The translations under genes and the position numbers were made by a program. This document shows positions 26,336 through 35,005 of a DNA stretch of 64,000 nucleotides, in pieces; the stretch's first letter is position 1; each line of letters starts with the position of its first letter. Origin of the DNA: Rhodanobacter sp. C01 (GTDB lineage: Bacteria; Pseudomonadota; Gammaproteobacteria; Xanthomonadales; Rhodanobacteraceae). The stretch is taken from assembly GCF_002001045.1 (NCBI RefSeq), contig NZ_MUNR01000006.1:1-64000 (forward strand). The letters are read 5' to 3'. Under the pieces are notes generated by a model that was given only the letters and a program-made list of their open reading frames with translations, was not told the DNA's origin and did no database searches.

Positions 26336-26415
26336 AGGACCTCCCGGTTAGATGGGTTGTGTGGTGATCACCACGCGTCACTGCCATCTTTTAAGCCCTA
26401 TGGGCGAGGGGCGGT

Positions 26416-26429
26416 TTGATTTGCGTCAA
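26416..26429. promoter_or_regulatory. FNR/ANR-type box TTGATttgcGTCAA
   Basis: Both TTGA and TCAA halves are intact, centred about 87 bp upstream of the phosphoketolase start at 26335. Probable promoter element for xfp. Confidence 0.7.
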
Positions 26430-26495
26430 GGGGAGGCGTGCCTTTCGTACCCGTAATCTGCTGCGCACGCGGCGCCGTTGGAATGTGCTGCAAGG

Positions 26496-26509
26496 TTGAT
26501 CTAGATCAA
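26496..26509. promoter_or_regulatory. FNR/ANR-type box TTGATctagATCAA
   Basis: Core of a 16-bp perfect palindrome (26495-26510), identical in its 14-bp core to the box at 23443. It lies 121 bp upstream of the BON-domain gene at 26624 and divergent from xfp. Confidence 0.8.
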
Positions 26510-26623
26510 CACGCGGACATGTCCCATTTCTAAAGTGACTACGCATCGATTGCGACCTTCCACTTCGCATCGACCTGCTTGTGCCTGCAATGCATTCACT
26601 GATCAAATATTTGAGGAAAGCTC

Positions 26624-27274
26624 ATGAAAAATGATCGTCAACTTCAAGAAGACATCCTGAACGAGCTCGACTGGGAGCCCTCGGTGGAAACCAGTCGCAT
26701 CGGCGTGGAGGTATCGGGAGGGGTCGCTACCTTGTCGGGTCATGTCGACAGCTATTCGCAGAAATGGGCCGCTGAGCGGGCAGCGCAGCGCGTCGCGGGC
26801 ATCAAGAGCATTGCGGTCGAACTCGACGTGGTTTTGCCAGGCCCACATCAGCGCAGCGATACGGAAATTGCTTGGGCGGCCGCCCAAGCCATCGATTGGA
26901 ATGCTTCGATTCCAAAGGATACGGTCAAGCTTGTAGTCGAAAATGGTTGGGTCACGCTCTCTGGCGAAGTCGAATGGGCTTTCGTTCGAAACGCTGCAGA
27001 AGCCAGTGTTCGCAACCTGTATGGCGTTAAGGGCGTAGTCAACAAGATCATCATGCGCCCGCGAATCGAGCCACGTGGTGTCAAGACCAAGATTGAAGCA
27101 GCGCTGTATCGTCGCGCTCATTTCGATGCTACCGCCATCACGGTTGGCGTGGAGGAGGGAACGGTGACGTTGACGGGTGAGGTCGATTCGTTGGCCGAGC
27201 GCAGTGCGGTCGAATGGGCTGCCTGGAGTGCGCCTGGCGTACAGAATGTTATCGATCATCTGGTCGTCGCTTAG
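26624..27274 (+). CDS. Triple BON-domain protein
   Basis: 216 residues with three BON repeats, at about 4-70, 78-146 and 148-215, each with the G-V-x-L-x-G-x-V pattern (GVATLSGHVDS, GWVTLSGEVEW, GTVTLTGEVDS). There is no signal peptide, so it is probably cytosolic, unlike OsmY. GAGG precedes the ATG. BON domains are thought to bind phospholipid or membrane surfaces. A strong intrinsic terminator follows directly, so the gene is its own transcription unit behind the box at 26496. Confidence 0.9.
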   Translation: MKNDRQLQEDILNELDWEPSVETSRIGVEVSGGVATLSGHVDSYSQKWAAERAAQRVAGIKSIAVELDVVLPGPHQRSDTEIAWAAAQAIDWNASIPKDTVKLVVENGWVTLSGEVEWAFVRNAAEASVRNLYGVKGVVNKIIMRPRIEPRGVKTKIEAALYRRAHFDATAITVGVEEGTVTLTGEVDSLAERSAVEWAAWSAPGVQNVIDHLVVA

Positions 27275-27296
27275 TCACTTCCTTTGTTTGGAGAAG

Positions 27297-27327
27297 GAGA
27301 TCGCTTCGATGCGATCTCTTTTTTTTT
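27297..27327 (+). terminator. Intrinsic terminator after the BON gene
   Basis: The stem GAGATCGC/GCGATCTC (27297-27304 and 27311-27318) has a 6-nt loop and nine consecutive T residues. It sits 22 bp behind the BON stop and is the clearest rho-independent terminator in the window. Confidence 0.93.
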
Positions 27328-27380
27328 CGCTCTATTGCCATGCTTAAGCTGCATCACCTCGGGCTTCAGGCAGCCTTCAA

Positions 27381-27394
27381 TTGATGAAGGTCAA
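27381..27394. promoter_or_regulatory. FNR/ANR-type box TTGATgaagGTCAA
   Basis: Both halves are intact, centred about 70 bp upstream of the phosphorylase start at 27458, right after the BON terminator. Probable promoter element of the three-gene nucleotide operon. Confidence 0.78.
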
Positions 27395-27457
27395 GTCGAC
27401 CACCCCTGAAGCGGCGTAAACATTCCCGGAACACGATTATTACCTGCCTGAATATCC

Positions 27458-29002
27458 ATGTCCGCTCAAACAACAGGGCTCGAAACGTTTCCCGGGGCGC
27501 GCCTTGAAGCTGGTCACATACGCCGGCTTGGCATCGACACCGGGCATGAGCATGTCGTGTACCTCAATAAGGATTCGCCCGTTTGCCGCAGTGAGGGATT
27601 CGGCGCGCATTCTCGTCTTGAGCTCCGCGTGGGTACGCAGCGAGTGCTGGCGACATTGAACATCGTTCAGGACGGCTTGCTAGGCGCGGATGAGGTCGGG
27701 TTATCCGAGTCGGCATGGCTTTCCTTGCAGCCTGGCGCCGACGAGCGCGTGATCATTGCTCATCCGCCGAGCGTGGACTCATTGGCTTCGGTTCGGGCGA
27801 AGATCTACGGCCAGGAACTGGATGAGTCTGCACTGCACGGAATCATCCAGGACATCGTCGGCAATCGTTATTCCACCATTGAAATGGCGGCCTTCATCAC
27901 CGCCGGCGGCGGCAATCGCCTGAGTATCAAAGAAGTCATCGCGCTGACGAAAGCCATGGTGCAGACCGGCACACAGCTGCATTGGCGGCAACCCCTGGTT
28001 GTCGACAAGCACTGCATCGGCGGGCTCGCAGGCAATCGCACCACACCCATCGTGGTGGCAATCGCGGCAGAACTGGGGCTTACGATACCCAAGACGTCTT
28101 CGCGTGCGATTACCTCGGCGGCAGGTACCGCCGATACCATGGCAATGCTGGCGCCGGTCGATCTGAACGAAACGCAGATACGCCGCGTCGTGGAAACCTG
28201 CGGCGGCTGCATCGCCTGGGGCGGCGCCATGAATCTGGCTCCCGCTGACGACAGGCTGATCCGCATCGAGCGTGCACTGGACGTCGACAGCGCCGGACAG
28301 CTGGTTGCGTCCGTGCTGTCGAAAAAAATAGCGGCAGGCTCCACCCACGTGGTGATCGATGTCCCGGTCGGGCCGACCGCCAAGGTGCGCGATCAAGCGG
28401 AAGCAGAGTCGCTGGCTACATTGCTGCAGCGAGTGGCGGCCGCGTTCGGCTTGCAGCTGCGCGTGTTGATCAGCGATGGTAGCCAACCGATAGGGCGCGG
28501 CATCGGCCCTGCGCTGGAAGCGCACGATGTCCTGGCGGTGCTGCGCAACGAACCGCATGCCCCGGCTGATCTGCGTGTTCATGCCCTGACTGTCGCCGCC
28601 GCCGTATTGGAGCTGGGTGACATTGCGAGCGCCGGCTCCTCGCTTGCGATGGCGACAGCCTGCCTGGAGACGGGCAGGGCGTGGCAGCGCTTCCAAGCCA
28701 TTTGCGCCGCGCAGGGCGGTATGCGTACACCGGGGAAGGCCGCTTATCAGCAAGTTGTTCCGGCCGCGCAGCCAGGGCGTGTGAGTGCGATCGACAATCG
28801 CCGCTTGTCCCGCGTCGCCAAGCTGGCCGGTGCGCCTGCCGCACCGCTAGCCGGGCTGACGCTCGACGCGCATCTCAGTGAAGTGGTGGTGGCCGGGCAA
28901 CCACTTTTCACGATCCACGCGCAAAGTCCCGGTGAGCTGGCTTACGCGATGGAATACATATCCCGGCATCCCTGCATCGTTTACGTCGAGGCGTCCACAT
29001 GA
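27458..29002 (+). CDS. Thymidine/AMP phosphorylase family enzyme
   Basis: 514 residues, longer than E. coli DeoA (440) because of an N-terminal domain of about 90 residues, as in the archaeal AMP phosphorylases. Family blocks: EMAAFITAGGGNRLS, VDKHCIGGLAGNRTTPI (glycine-rich phosphate site), TSSRAITSAAGTADTMAML. Archaeal relatives phosphorolyse nucleoside monophosphates to ribose 1,5-bisphosphate; bacterial homologues are often just called thymidine phosphorylase. The substrate here is therefore either nucleosides or NMPs. The next gene starts on its stop (ATGA). Confidence 0.85.
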   Translation: MSAQTTGLETFPGARLEAGHIRRLGIDTGHEHVVYLNKDSPVCRSEGFGAHSRLELRVGTQRVLATLNIVQDGLLGADEVGLSESAWLSLQPGADERVIIAHPPSVDSLASVRAKIYGQELDESALHGIIQDIVGNRYSTIEMAAFITAGGGNRLSIKEVIALTKAMVQTGTQLHWRQPLVVDKHCIGGLAGNRTTPIVVAIAAELGLTIPKTSSRAITSAAGTADTMAMLAPVDLNETQIRRVVETCGGCIAWGGAMNLAPADDRLIRIERALDVDSAGQLVASVLSKKIAAGSTHVVIDVPVGPTAKVRDQAEAESLATLLQRVAAAFGLQLRVLISDGSQPIGRGIGPALEAHDVLAVLRNEPHAPADLRVHALTVAAAVLELGDIASAGSSLAMATACLETGRAWQRFQAICAAQGGMRTPGKAAYQQVVPAAQPGRVSAIDNRRLSRVAKLAGAPAAPLAGLTLDAHLSEVVVAGQPLFTIHAQSPGELAYAMEYISRHPCIVYVEAST

Positions 29003-29919
29003 ACTCGCTCTATGCCATGCCCGGCAATGAGGCTTTTGCCGAATTGTTGTCGCTGCATACGGGTTATCAACGCCGGCAGCTGTTGCTGCACCATTTCCCG
29101 GATAGCGAAACGCTGGTTCGAATGGCACCACCAACCCCGGGCGGCGACGCCGTGATCGTATGCACGCTGGATCGCCCGGATCCCAAGGCACTCCCTTTGA
29201 TGATGGCGGCAGCGACCGCGCGCGAACTGGGTGCGGCGCGCGTCGGCCTGGTAGCCCCTTATCTGGCCTATATGCGCCAGGACACGCGCTTCCATCCTGG
29301 CGAAGCCATTTCCGCCAAGATCTTCGCTGATTGGCTGGGTCACACCTTCGATTGGTTGGTCACGGTGGACCCGCATCTGCATCGCTACGCGACGCTTGCC
29401 GAGGTATATCCGAACGCTGCGCACGTCGTGCATGTGGCATCGCAACTGGCTGTCTGGATCGATGCCCACGTAACAATGCCGCTGATCGTCGGGCCAGATC
29501 AGGAAAGTGCGCAGTGGGTGACGGCGGTGTCGAACCTGCTGTGTGCACCGAGCGTGGTGGCGCACAAGGAACGCCATGGCGATCGCGATGTGGAAATCCT
29601 TCTGCCTGAGATGGACAAGTGGCGGGATCACACGCCGGTCTTGGTTGACGACATCATCGCCAGCGGCGAGACCATGGTTCAGACGCTGCGCTGCCTGCAT
29701 GCAAGGACATCCTTGCCGCCTGTGTGCGTAGCCGTGCATGGCGTATTCGCCGAGGGTGCACTTGAAGGTCTGCTCGCTGAGGGAGCCGGGCTGGTTGTCA
29801 CCAGCAACAGCGTCATCACCGACACGACGCAGATCGACATCAGCAAGCCGGTCGCCGAAGCGATGGTCAGCCTGTGTGAGGCTAACCCGACCGAGACAGC
29901 GAGGAGGACACCAGCATGA
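28999..29919 (+). CDS. Ribose-phosphate pyrophosphokinase-like protein
   Basis: 306 residues, PRPP-synthetase fold in two phosphoribosyltransferase-like halves. Blocks: the RQDTRFHPGEAISAK flexible loop, DPHLHRY, and the PRPP loop VLVDDIIASGETM. The canonical enzyme makes PRPP from ribose 5-phosphate and ATP. It is divergent from housekeeping Prs, which suggests an accessory enzyme that may run on the products of the neighbouring phosphorylase. Overlaps both neighbours (ATGA at each end), so the three genes are translationally coupled. Confidence 0.85.
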   Translation: MNSLYAMPGNEAFAELLSLHTGYQRRQLLLHHFPDSETLVRMAPPTPGGDAVIVCTLDRPDPKALPLMMAAATARELGAARVGLVAPYLAYMRQDTRFHPGEAISAKIFADWLGHTFDWLVTVDPHLHRYATLAEVYPNAAHVVHVASQLAVWIDAHVTMPLIVGPDQESAQWVTAVSNLLCAPSVVAHKERHGDRDVEILLPEMDKWRDHTPVLVDDIIASGETMVQTLRCLHARTSLPPVCVAVHGVFAEGALEGLLAEGAGLVVTSNSVITDTTQIDISKPVAEAMVSLCEANPTETARRTPA

Positions 29920-31343
29920 GTACCGAAAAGATCATCTATAGTTGCCACGGGGCGGCCAGGGAGGTTACTGGCTCATGTCATCTTCTGCGTTGTGGCGATC
30001 GGCACGTGCTGATCGACTGCGGCCTTTTCCAAGGCGGCCGCGAGCAGGAACGGGCCAATTTCGAGCCTTTCGGATTCGATCCCGCCAGCATCGACGTTCT
30101 GCTGCTGACCCACGCGCACCTCGACCATTGCGGGAGAATCCCCAAACTGATTCGTGAGGGATTTCACGGACGTATCCTGGCTACAGCGGCGACTCGTGAC
30201 CTCGCTCGCGTCGTAATGTTGGATGCAGCGGGCCTGCAGGAAGAGGATGCGCGTCGTGCGCAACGTAGCGGGCGGCGGCGCGATGAAGCATACAGCGAGC
30301 CTCTCTATACCTTGGACGATGCATTGCATGCCATGGACTATTTTGCCGATCCGGTGGCCTACGACATGGACGTGCCTGTTATCGACGGTGTCCGCGCACG
30401 TTTTCAGGATGCCGGTCATATTCTTGGTTCGGCGTCCATCCTGGTCACCATCGAGCAGGGGGCGCAGCCACTGCGCATACTTTTCTCCGGTGACCTGGGG
30501 AACCCAGGACGGCCCATCTTGCGCAATCCGGTTCCCGCACCTGAAGCGAATTACGTGGTGATGGAGACCACGTATGGTGATCGGCCGCATCGCGCGCTTC
30601 CCGATTCTGTCGATGAACTGTATCGCGCGATACAACAGACATTGGCACGCGGAGGCAATGTCATCATCCCCACGTTTGCACTGGAGCGCGCTCAGGAAGT
30701 TCTCTATTACCTTCATCGAGGCATCCAGGGAGGCCAGGTTCCCGCGCATACGCCGGTATTTATGGACTCCCCGATGGCCATCTCGGCCACTGAAATATTC
30801 CGTCGCCATGCTGAGTGCTTTGACGATGATTTTCGCAAGGAGCTGGAGCAAAGCGATCCTTTTGCCATGCCGAATCTTCATTTTTGCCGGGACACTGCGG
30901 AATCGATGGCGATCAATCATATTGAAAGCGGTGCCATCATCCTGGCAGGCTCAGGCATGTGTACTGGCGGCCGAGTGCTTCATCATCTGAAGAACAACCT
31001 TTGGCGCCAGCGCAGCAGTGTGGTTTTCGTCGGCTACGCTGCGAATGGGAGTTTGGCCAGACGGATCGTCGATGGCGCGAAAAGCGTGCGCATCTTCCAC
31101 GAAGAAATAAACGTGAATGCGCAGATCTGGACCATCAATGGATTTTCGGCACATGCCGATCAATCTGCGCTGCTGGATTGGCTCGGCAACACAAGTCGCA
31201 AACGCGTGCTGCTCGTCCATGGAGAGTACGAGCGAGGTATGCGGGCTATGGAGACATGCCTCGAAAAACTGGGTTTCGCCTGCCAGATCCCGCAGGCGCA
31301 AGAGGCTGTGGTACTGGCTGAATCGATAACGGAACTTACATAG
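29916..31343 (+). CDS. Beta-CASP metallo-beta-lactamase nuclease
   Basis: 475 residues. The metallo-beta-lactamase part has HAHLDHCGRIPKL (motif HxHxDH), GHILGSASI, and FSGDLGNPGRPIL. A beta-CASP insert (about 210-380) includes SGMCTGGRVLHHL. The C terminus has FSAHADQSALLDWL with the last His ligand, then VHGE. Proteins of this kind (CPSF73/RNase J relatives) cut or trim RNA. Third gene of the operon with the phosphorylase and PRPP synthetase-like gene; it could supply nucleotides from RNA for them. Confidence 0.9.
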   Translation: MSTEKIIYSCHGAAREVTGSCHLLRCGDRHVLIDCGLFQGGREQERANFEPFGFDPASIDVLLLTHAHLDHCGRIPKLIREGFHGRILATAATRDLARVVMLDAAGLQEEDARRAQRSGRRRDEAYSEPLYTLDDALHAMDYFADPVAYDMDVPVIDGVRARFQDAGHILGSASILVTIEQGAQPLRILFSGDLGNPGRPILRNPVPAPEANYVVMETTYGDRPHRALPDSVDELYRAIQQTLARGGNVIIPTFALERAQEVLYYLHRGIQGGQVPAHTPVFMDSPMAISATEIFRRHAECFDDDFRKELEQSDPFAMPNLHFCRDTAESMAINHIESGAIILAGSGMCTGGRVLHHLKNNLWRQRSSVVFVGYAANGSLARRIVDGAKSVRIFHEEINVNAQIWTINGFSAHADQSALLDWLGNTSRKRVLLVHGEYERGMRAMETCLEKLGFACQIPQAQEAVVLAESITELT

Positions 31344-31360
31344 GGGCATATGCCTGCTTC

Positions 31361-31374
31361 TTGATCGCGATCAA
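31361..31374. promoter_or_regulatory. FNR/ANR-type box TTGATcgcgATCAA
   Basis: Fully palindromic, extending to CTTGATCGCGATCAAG (31360-31375), 178 bp upstream of the alcohol dehydrogenase start at 31552. Confidence 0.75.
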
Positions 31375-31551
31375 GATGTTGTCGTTTCGATGTTGCCATT
31401 GTGTGTTCGCAGCCATACGGCTGACACGGTCGAGCCTGTTCACTGATGCCGAAGTCAGGCAACTCGAGTCGACTGGGCCATCGCGCACCGGGCCCGAGGC
31501 TTTTCAGTGCTTCGCGTCCACTGCCGGCACAACGAACTTACGAGGTTCATT

Positions 31552-32589
31552 ATGAAAGCGCTTGTTTACCTGGAGCCGGGGAAGAAGGCTCTCGAAGATC
31601 GCCCGATACCGGAGATTACTGCACCCACGGACGCCATCATCAAAATCCTCAAGACGACGATCTGCGGAACGGATCTGCACATCCTCAAAGGCGATGTGCC
31701 TACCTGCGCGCCAGGCCGGATACTCGGTCACGAAGGCGTCGGCGTTGTCTCAAAGGTCGGTTCCGCTGTCACCGCTTTCAAGCCAGGCGACCATGTGATC
31801 ATCTCGTGTATCTCGTCGTGCGGGAAATGTGATTACTGCCGCAAGGGGATGTACTCGCACTGCGTCAATGGGGGCTGGATCCTCGGCAACACGATCGACG
31901 GCACGCAGGCCGAATACGTTCGCATTCCCTACGCCGACACCAGCCTTTACCACATTCCCGTCGACGCTGACGAAGAGGCCTTGGTGATGTTGAGCGACAT
32001 TCTGCCCACTGGCTTCGAATGCGGCGTGCTCAACGGCAAGGTGCAGCCGGGATCAACCATCGCGATCGTGGGTGCCGGACCCATCGGATTGGCAGCGCTG
32101 CTGACGTCCCAGTTCTATTCGCCAGCGGGAATCATCATGGTCGATCTGGACGACAACCGCCTGGAAGTGTCCCGGCGATTTGGTGCCACCGCGACTATCA
32201 ACAGCGCCGATGGCAAGGCGGTCGAGAAAGTGCTGCAGCTGACGAACGGCCGGGGCGTCGATACCGCGATCGAGGCCGTTGGCGTCCCACCCACCTTCGA
32301 GCTGTGCGAAGAGATCGTGGCACCTGGTGGCATCATCGCCAACATCGGCGTGCATGGCACCAAGGTAGATCTTCATCTGGAGCGTTTGTGGGATCGGAAC
32401 ATCGCGATCACCACGCGGCTCGTCGATACCGTGACAACACCGATGCTTCTTAAAACCGTGCAATCTCGGAAGATCGACCCGACGCGGCTGATCACACACC
32501 GATTCACTCTCGCCAAGATCATTGATGCATACGAAGCATTTGGCCACGCCGCGGAGACCCATGCGCTCAAGGTCATCATCGAGGCATAG
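31552..32589 (+). CDS. Zinc-dependent alcohol dehydrogenase
   Basis: 345 residues of the medium-chain dehydrogenase family. Catalytic zinc ligands appear as CGTDLHILKG, the GHE motif (LGHEGVGVV) and the later region; structural zinc is bound by CGKCDYCRKGMYSHC. The cofactor motif VGAGPIGLAAL follows. The start ATG has GAGG upstream. It resembles the Zn-ADH annotated beside universal stress proteins in low-oxygen loci; it would reoxidise NADH by reducing an aldehyde. It is not the same type as the AdhP-like fragment at 5228. Confidence 0.9.
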   Translation: MKALVYLEPGKKALEDRPIPEITAPTDAIIKILKTTICGTDLHILKGDVPTCAPGRILGHEGVGVVSKVGSAVTAFKPGDHVIISCISSCGKCDYCRKGMYSHCVNGGWILGNTIDGTQAEYVRIPYADTSLYHIPVDADEEALVMLSDILPTGFECGVLNGKVQPGSTIAIVGAGPIGLAALLTSQFYSPAGIIMVDLDDNRLEVSRRFGATATINSADGKAVEKVLQLTNGRGVDTAIEAVGVPPTFELCEEIVAPGGIIANIGVHGTKVDLHLERLWDRNIAITTRLVDTVTTPMLLKTVQSRKIDPTRLITHRFTLAKIIDAYEAFGHAAETHALKVIIEA

Positions 32590-33304
32590 GGTTGGTTTTT
32601 TGGTGCGTATGGGGATCCCGGTTACTTCTTCCAGGCTATACGCGGACATCACGATCGGATTACAGGTCTGCTCCATTGTCGTTTTTGCATCGGTGGTACC
32701 ACATGCAGGGTCAGCACCCTCCGCAGAATTCGGTCAGGACGTGATCATCCAAAACCAGGGCAGCGGTTTCAAGGCAGGAGAGTTGCGTCATGAGATCGTG
32801 CCCGCTCTTTGGGCACGTGTGCGACCCTGATACATCTGCCAAATCTCGCGAACTGTTGGTGCCTGCACCAGATTTTGCCATCTCGTAAACGCAAAATCGC
32901 GGGAAGCGCAACGCGTTATCATGGTCTTGACCGTCTCGCAGACAGCACGCCCGCGTTGTTCGCAGAGACGATACGGACGAATCACTAAGGGCCGATTTCT
33001 CCACCTTAGGCCGCCACAAATACAGGGATAAGGTCACATCCATCAACCTGTGCATGGCCGGAATCTGGTGCGGCTTGAGCAGTGACGGCAGGCGTCGCAA
33101 CAACACGTTGGTGCGACCTGTGTGGACCTTGGTAAATGAATACCTATTGATTGCGAGATCGAAAGCTGCCACCAGCACCGAGCCGAGGGGTGGCATTCGC
33201 GACCACAGCGAACTCCAAGGCCATCATGTCAACCTATATTTACGGCTCTACTCAGACAAGCCGGCGATAATTTGTTTCCGAGCCTATAAATGAGTTTCTT
33301 AGTC
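32590..33304. other. Intergenic stretch with decayed sequence
   Basis: No complete gene. It is more AT-rich towards 33200-33300. On the minus strand about 32800-32920 reads FAFTRWQNLVQAPTVREIWQ, which resembles the beginning of small helix-turn-helix regulators found in Xanthomonadales, then breaks off. The rest shows nothing I recognise. It separates the fermentation block from the TlpA/barrel pair. Confidence 0.4.
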
Positions 33305-33871
33305 TCAATATTCTTGATTCAACAGTGGAGTAATCACTTGTTCGAGACGTATGACTGTCCATGCTGCTGAGTCGTCTTTCCAGCCATCGTCGACTAATCG
33401 CCCCTTTCGATCGATGGTGAAGCTGACTGGCAGACGCCAGATGCGACCGTAGCCTTGCACATGTGGGTCGCCGAGTAGACCCACTGGAAAGCTCAGGGTG
33501 CCCGCCGCGGCGCGGACCTGGTCGAGTTCATCCGGTGTGTTGAGGCTGAAGCCGAGTACGACCAAACCTTGCTGCGCATGGTCCCGTGCATAACGCGAGA
33601 GCAGTGGTAACTCCTCCCTGCACGGTTGGCACCACGTTGCCCAGAAAGTCACGATCACCACTTTGCCGCGCAGATCGTGAGTATCAATCTGCTTGCCGTC
33701 GAGTGTGGTTAGTGTGATCGGAGGCGCCGTCTGGCCAATGACAAGTGTGTTTGCCTGTGTAGGTGAGAAAGTTGAAAGTGCCAGTGCCAACGCAGTCGCG
33801 AGCACGATGCGAGGCCAAAACACCTTTGTGGTGAATATCGGTACTCGCACAGCAGGGCGATCCTCAAACAA
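33305..33871 (-). CDS. TlpA-like thioredoxin, periplasmic
   Basis: 188 residues. An N-terminal hydrophobic segment (about 19-38) serves as signal or anchor. The thioredoxin fold follows with the active site FWATWCQPCREELP and the cis-Pro in LPVSFTIDRKG. TlpA/ResA proteins reduce disulfides in cytochrome c or copper-site maturation. The upstream gene in the same direction encodes a Cys-containing barrel, 63 bp away. It may help to mature that protein or copper proteins of the neighbouring nos system; this is inference. Confidence 0.87.
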   Translation of the reverse strand: MFEDRPAVRVPIFTTKVFWPRIVLATALALALSTFSPTQANTLVIGQTAPPITLTTLDGKQIDTHDLRGKVVIVTFWATWCQPCREELPLLSRYARDHAQQGLVVLGFSLNTPDELDQVRAAAGTLSFPVGLLGDPHVQGYGRIWRLPVSFTIDRKGRLVDDGWKDDSAAWTVIRLEQVITPLLNQEY

Positions 33872-33934
33872 GATGCGAACCGCTATGTGGCGGCACTCCG
33901 AATCTAACTGGTACGCACGTTACGATTTGCATAG

Positions 33935-35005
33935 TCACAACGCCAAGCTGATTCCCATCGTGCCGGTCCAGCCCGGAAACAGCTGGTAGCCCGCCAAATG
34001 GCTGTAGACCGGGACCTGCACGAAGGCGTAGAGCTGCAACTTTTTAGTGATGCTCGCACTGATGCCCGGGCTGAGGTAAGCCACCGTGCCGGCAGTGTCA
34101 GGCTGGTCGGCTAGCGCACCCTGATCCGCACTCTTGTGCAGCAGGTTGATCTGCAATTGAGGGACCCAGTTTGCGTGCGCCTCATAGCGCACACCAAAGC
34201 TCATGGTGGCCAGGTTGCCGGGCCGATAGTTGCCACCAGCGGAGCTGAGCTCTTCGGAAATCGCTGCTTGAAACTGACCGTCTATGAAGGCGTCAAAGTT
34301 CTGACTGATCGGTTGGAAGTAGTAACCGCCGACGATCAGATCGGTGCTTCCAGTGCCCGCCTGCAAGCTTGTATCAAGGGATTGGCCGACGCCGGGACCA
34401 TTCTTGAACAGCACGGGAGTACCGACCAAGCGGCCATCGGCGGTCTGACCACCGTAGTTGCCGGTCGGTAGCTTGACGCCGAACTGGATGCCGAGATTGT
34501 GTGTTGGCAAGAATCCTTGATAGCTGCCAAGTAGCTTCATGTCGCCCAAGCCGGATACGCTGGCATTGCTTAGCTGATCGGGTGCACTTTCAGCGGATGT
34601 GTAAGGCTGAAGTTGAGTGCCGTACGTGGAGTGGTCGCGCGTTACGTAGGGAATCAACAGCGAGACTCCCCAATCCGCATTAAAGCGATAGTCCACGGAA
34701 AGGTTCACATACTGGTTGGCCGTGCCGTGCTCGATTTCACCGCCGCCAAGCGAGGGATCGGAGGGTTGATTGACCACTTGCTCGAGGTTTGCCCTGTGGC
34801 TACCGGTGCGAAGCTCATCCTGATCGATATAGGTGTAGTCGACGTTGATACGCCAGCCCGACTCCGATGAGTAACCGGTCGCAGCGTCTGTGCTCAAAGT
34901 GCAGCCGCACGTCGCACATGCCTCTGCGGTGAGCGGTATACCACTTAGCATCAGTACCCCAAGGGCGACAACCAATGGTTTGGTAATTAGTGGCATGAAT
35001 GGCAT
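33935..35005 (-). CDS. Outer-membrane beta-barrel protein with CATCGC motif
   Basis: 356 residues from ATG 35005 (GGA upstream); TTG 35020 is less likely. A signal peptide ends near TAEA, and the mature protein begins with CATCGCTLSTD, a CxxCxC cluster. The remainder is made of alternating amphipathic strands (INVDYTYIDQDEL, NLSVDYRFNADWG, SFGVRYEAHANW) and ends ISLAL, as in an outer-membrane barrel. Function unknown. The TlpA-like gene downstream suggests that the cysteines need reduction or bind metal. Confidence 0.7.
   Translation of the reverse strand: MPFMPLITKPLVVALGVLMLSGIPLTAEACATCGCTLSTDAATGYSSESGWRINVDYTYIDQDELRTGSHRANLEQVVNQPSDPSLGGGEIEHGTANQYVNLSVDYRFNADWGVSLLIPYVTRDHSTYGTQLQPYTSAESAPDQLSNASVSGLGDMKLLGSYQGFLPTHNLGIQFGVKLPTGNYGGQTADGRLVGTPVLFKNGPGVGQSLDTSLQAGTGSTDLIVGGYYFQPISQNFDAFIDGQFQAAISEELSSAGGNYRPGNLATMSFGVRYEAHANWVPQLQINLLHKSADQGALADQPDTAGTVAYLSPGISASITKKLQLYAFVQVPVYSHLAGYQLFPGWTGTMGISLAL

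Noticed and set aside
24950-26419. 489-residue open frame opposite phosphoketolase
   Set aside because: It is an antisense shadow caused by GC-rich codon usage; the opposite strand encodes a full-length, highly conserved enzyme.
27779-28753. 324-residue open frame opposite the phosphorylase
   Set aside because: Antisense shadow of a gene with clear catalytic motifs and coupled neighbours.
32711-33196. 161-residue minus-strand open frame
   Set aside because: No coherent fold, no ribosome-binding site; only a short stretch in another frame resembles a helix-turn-helix protein.
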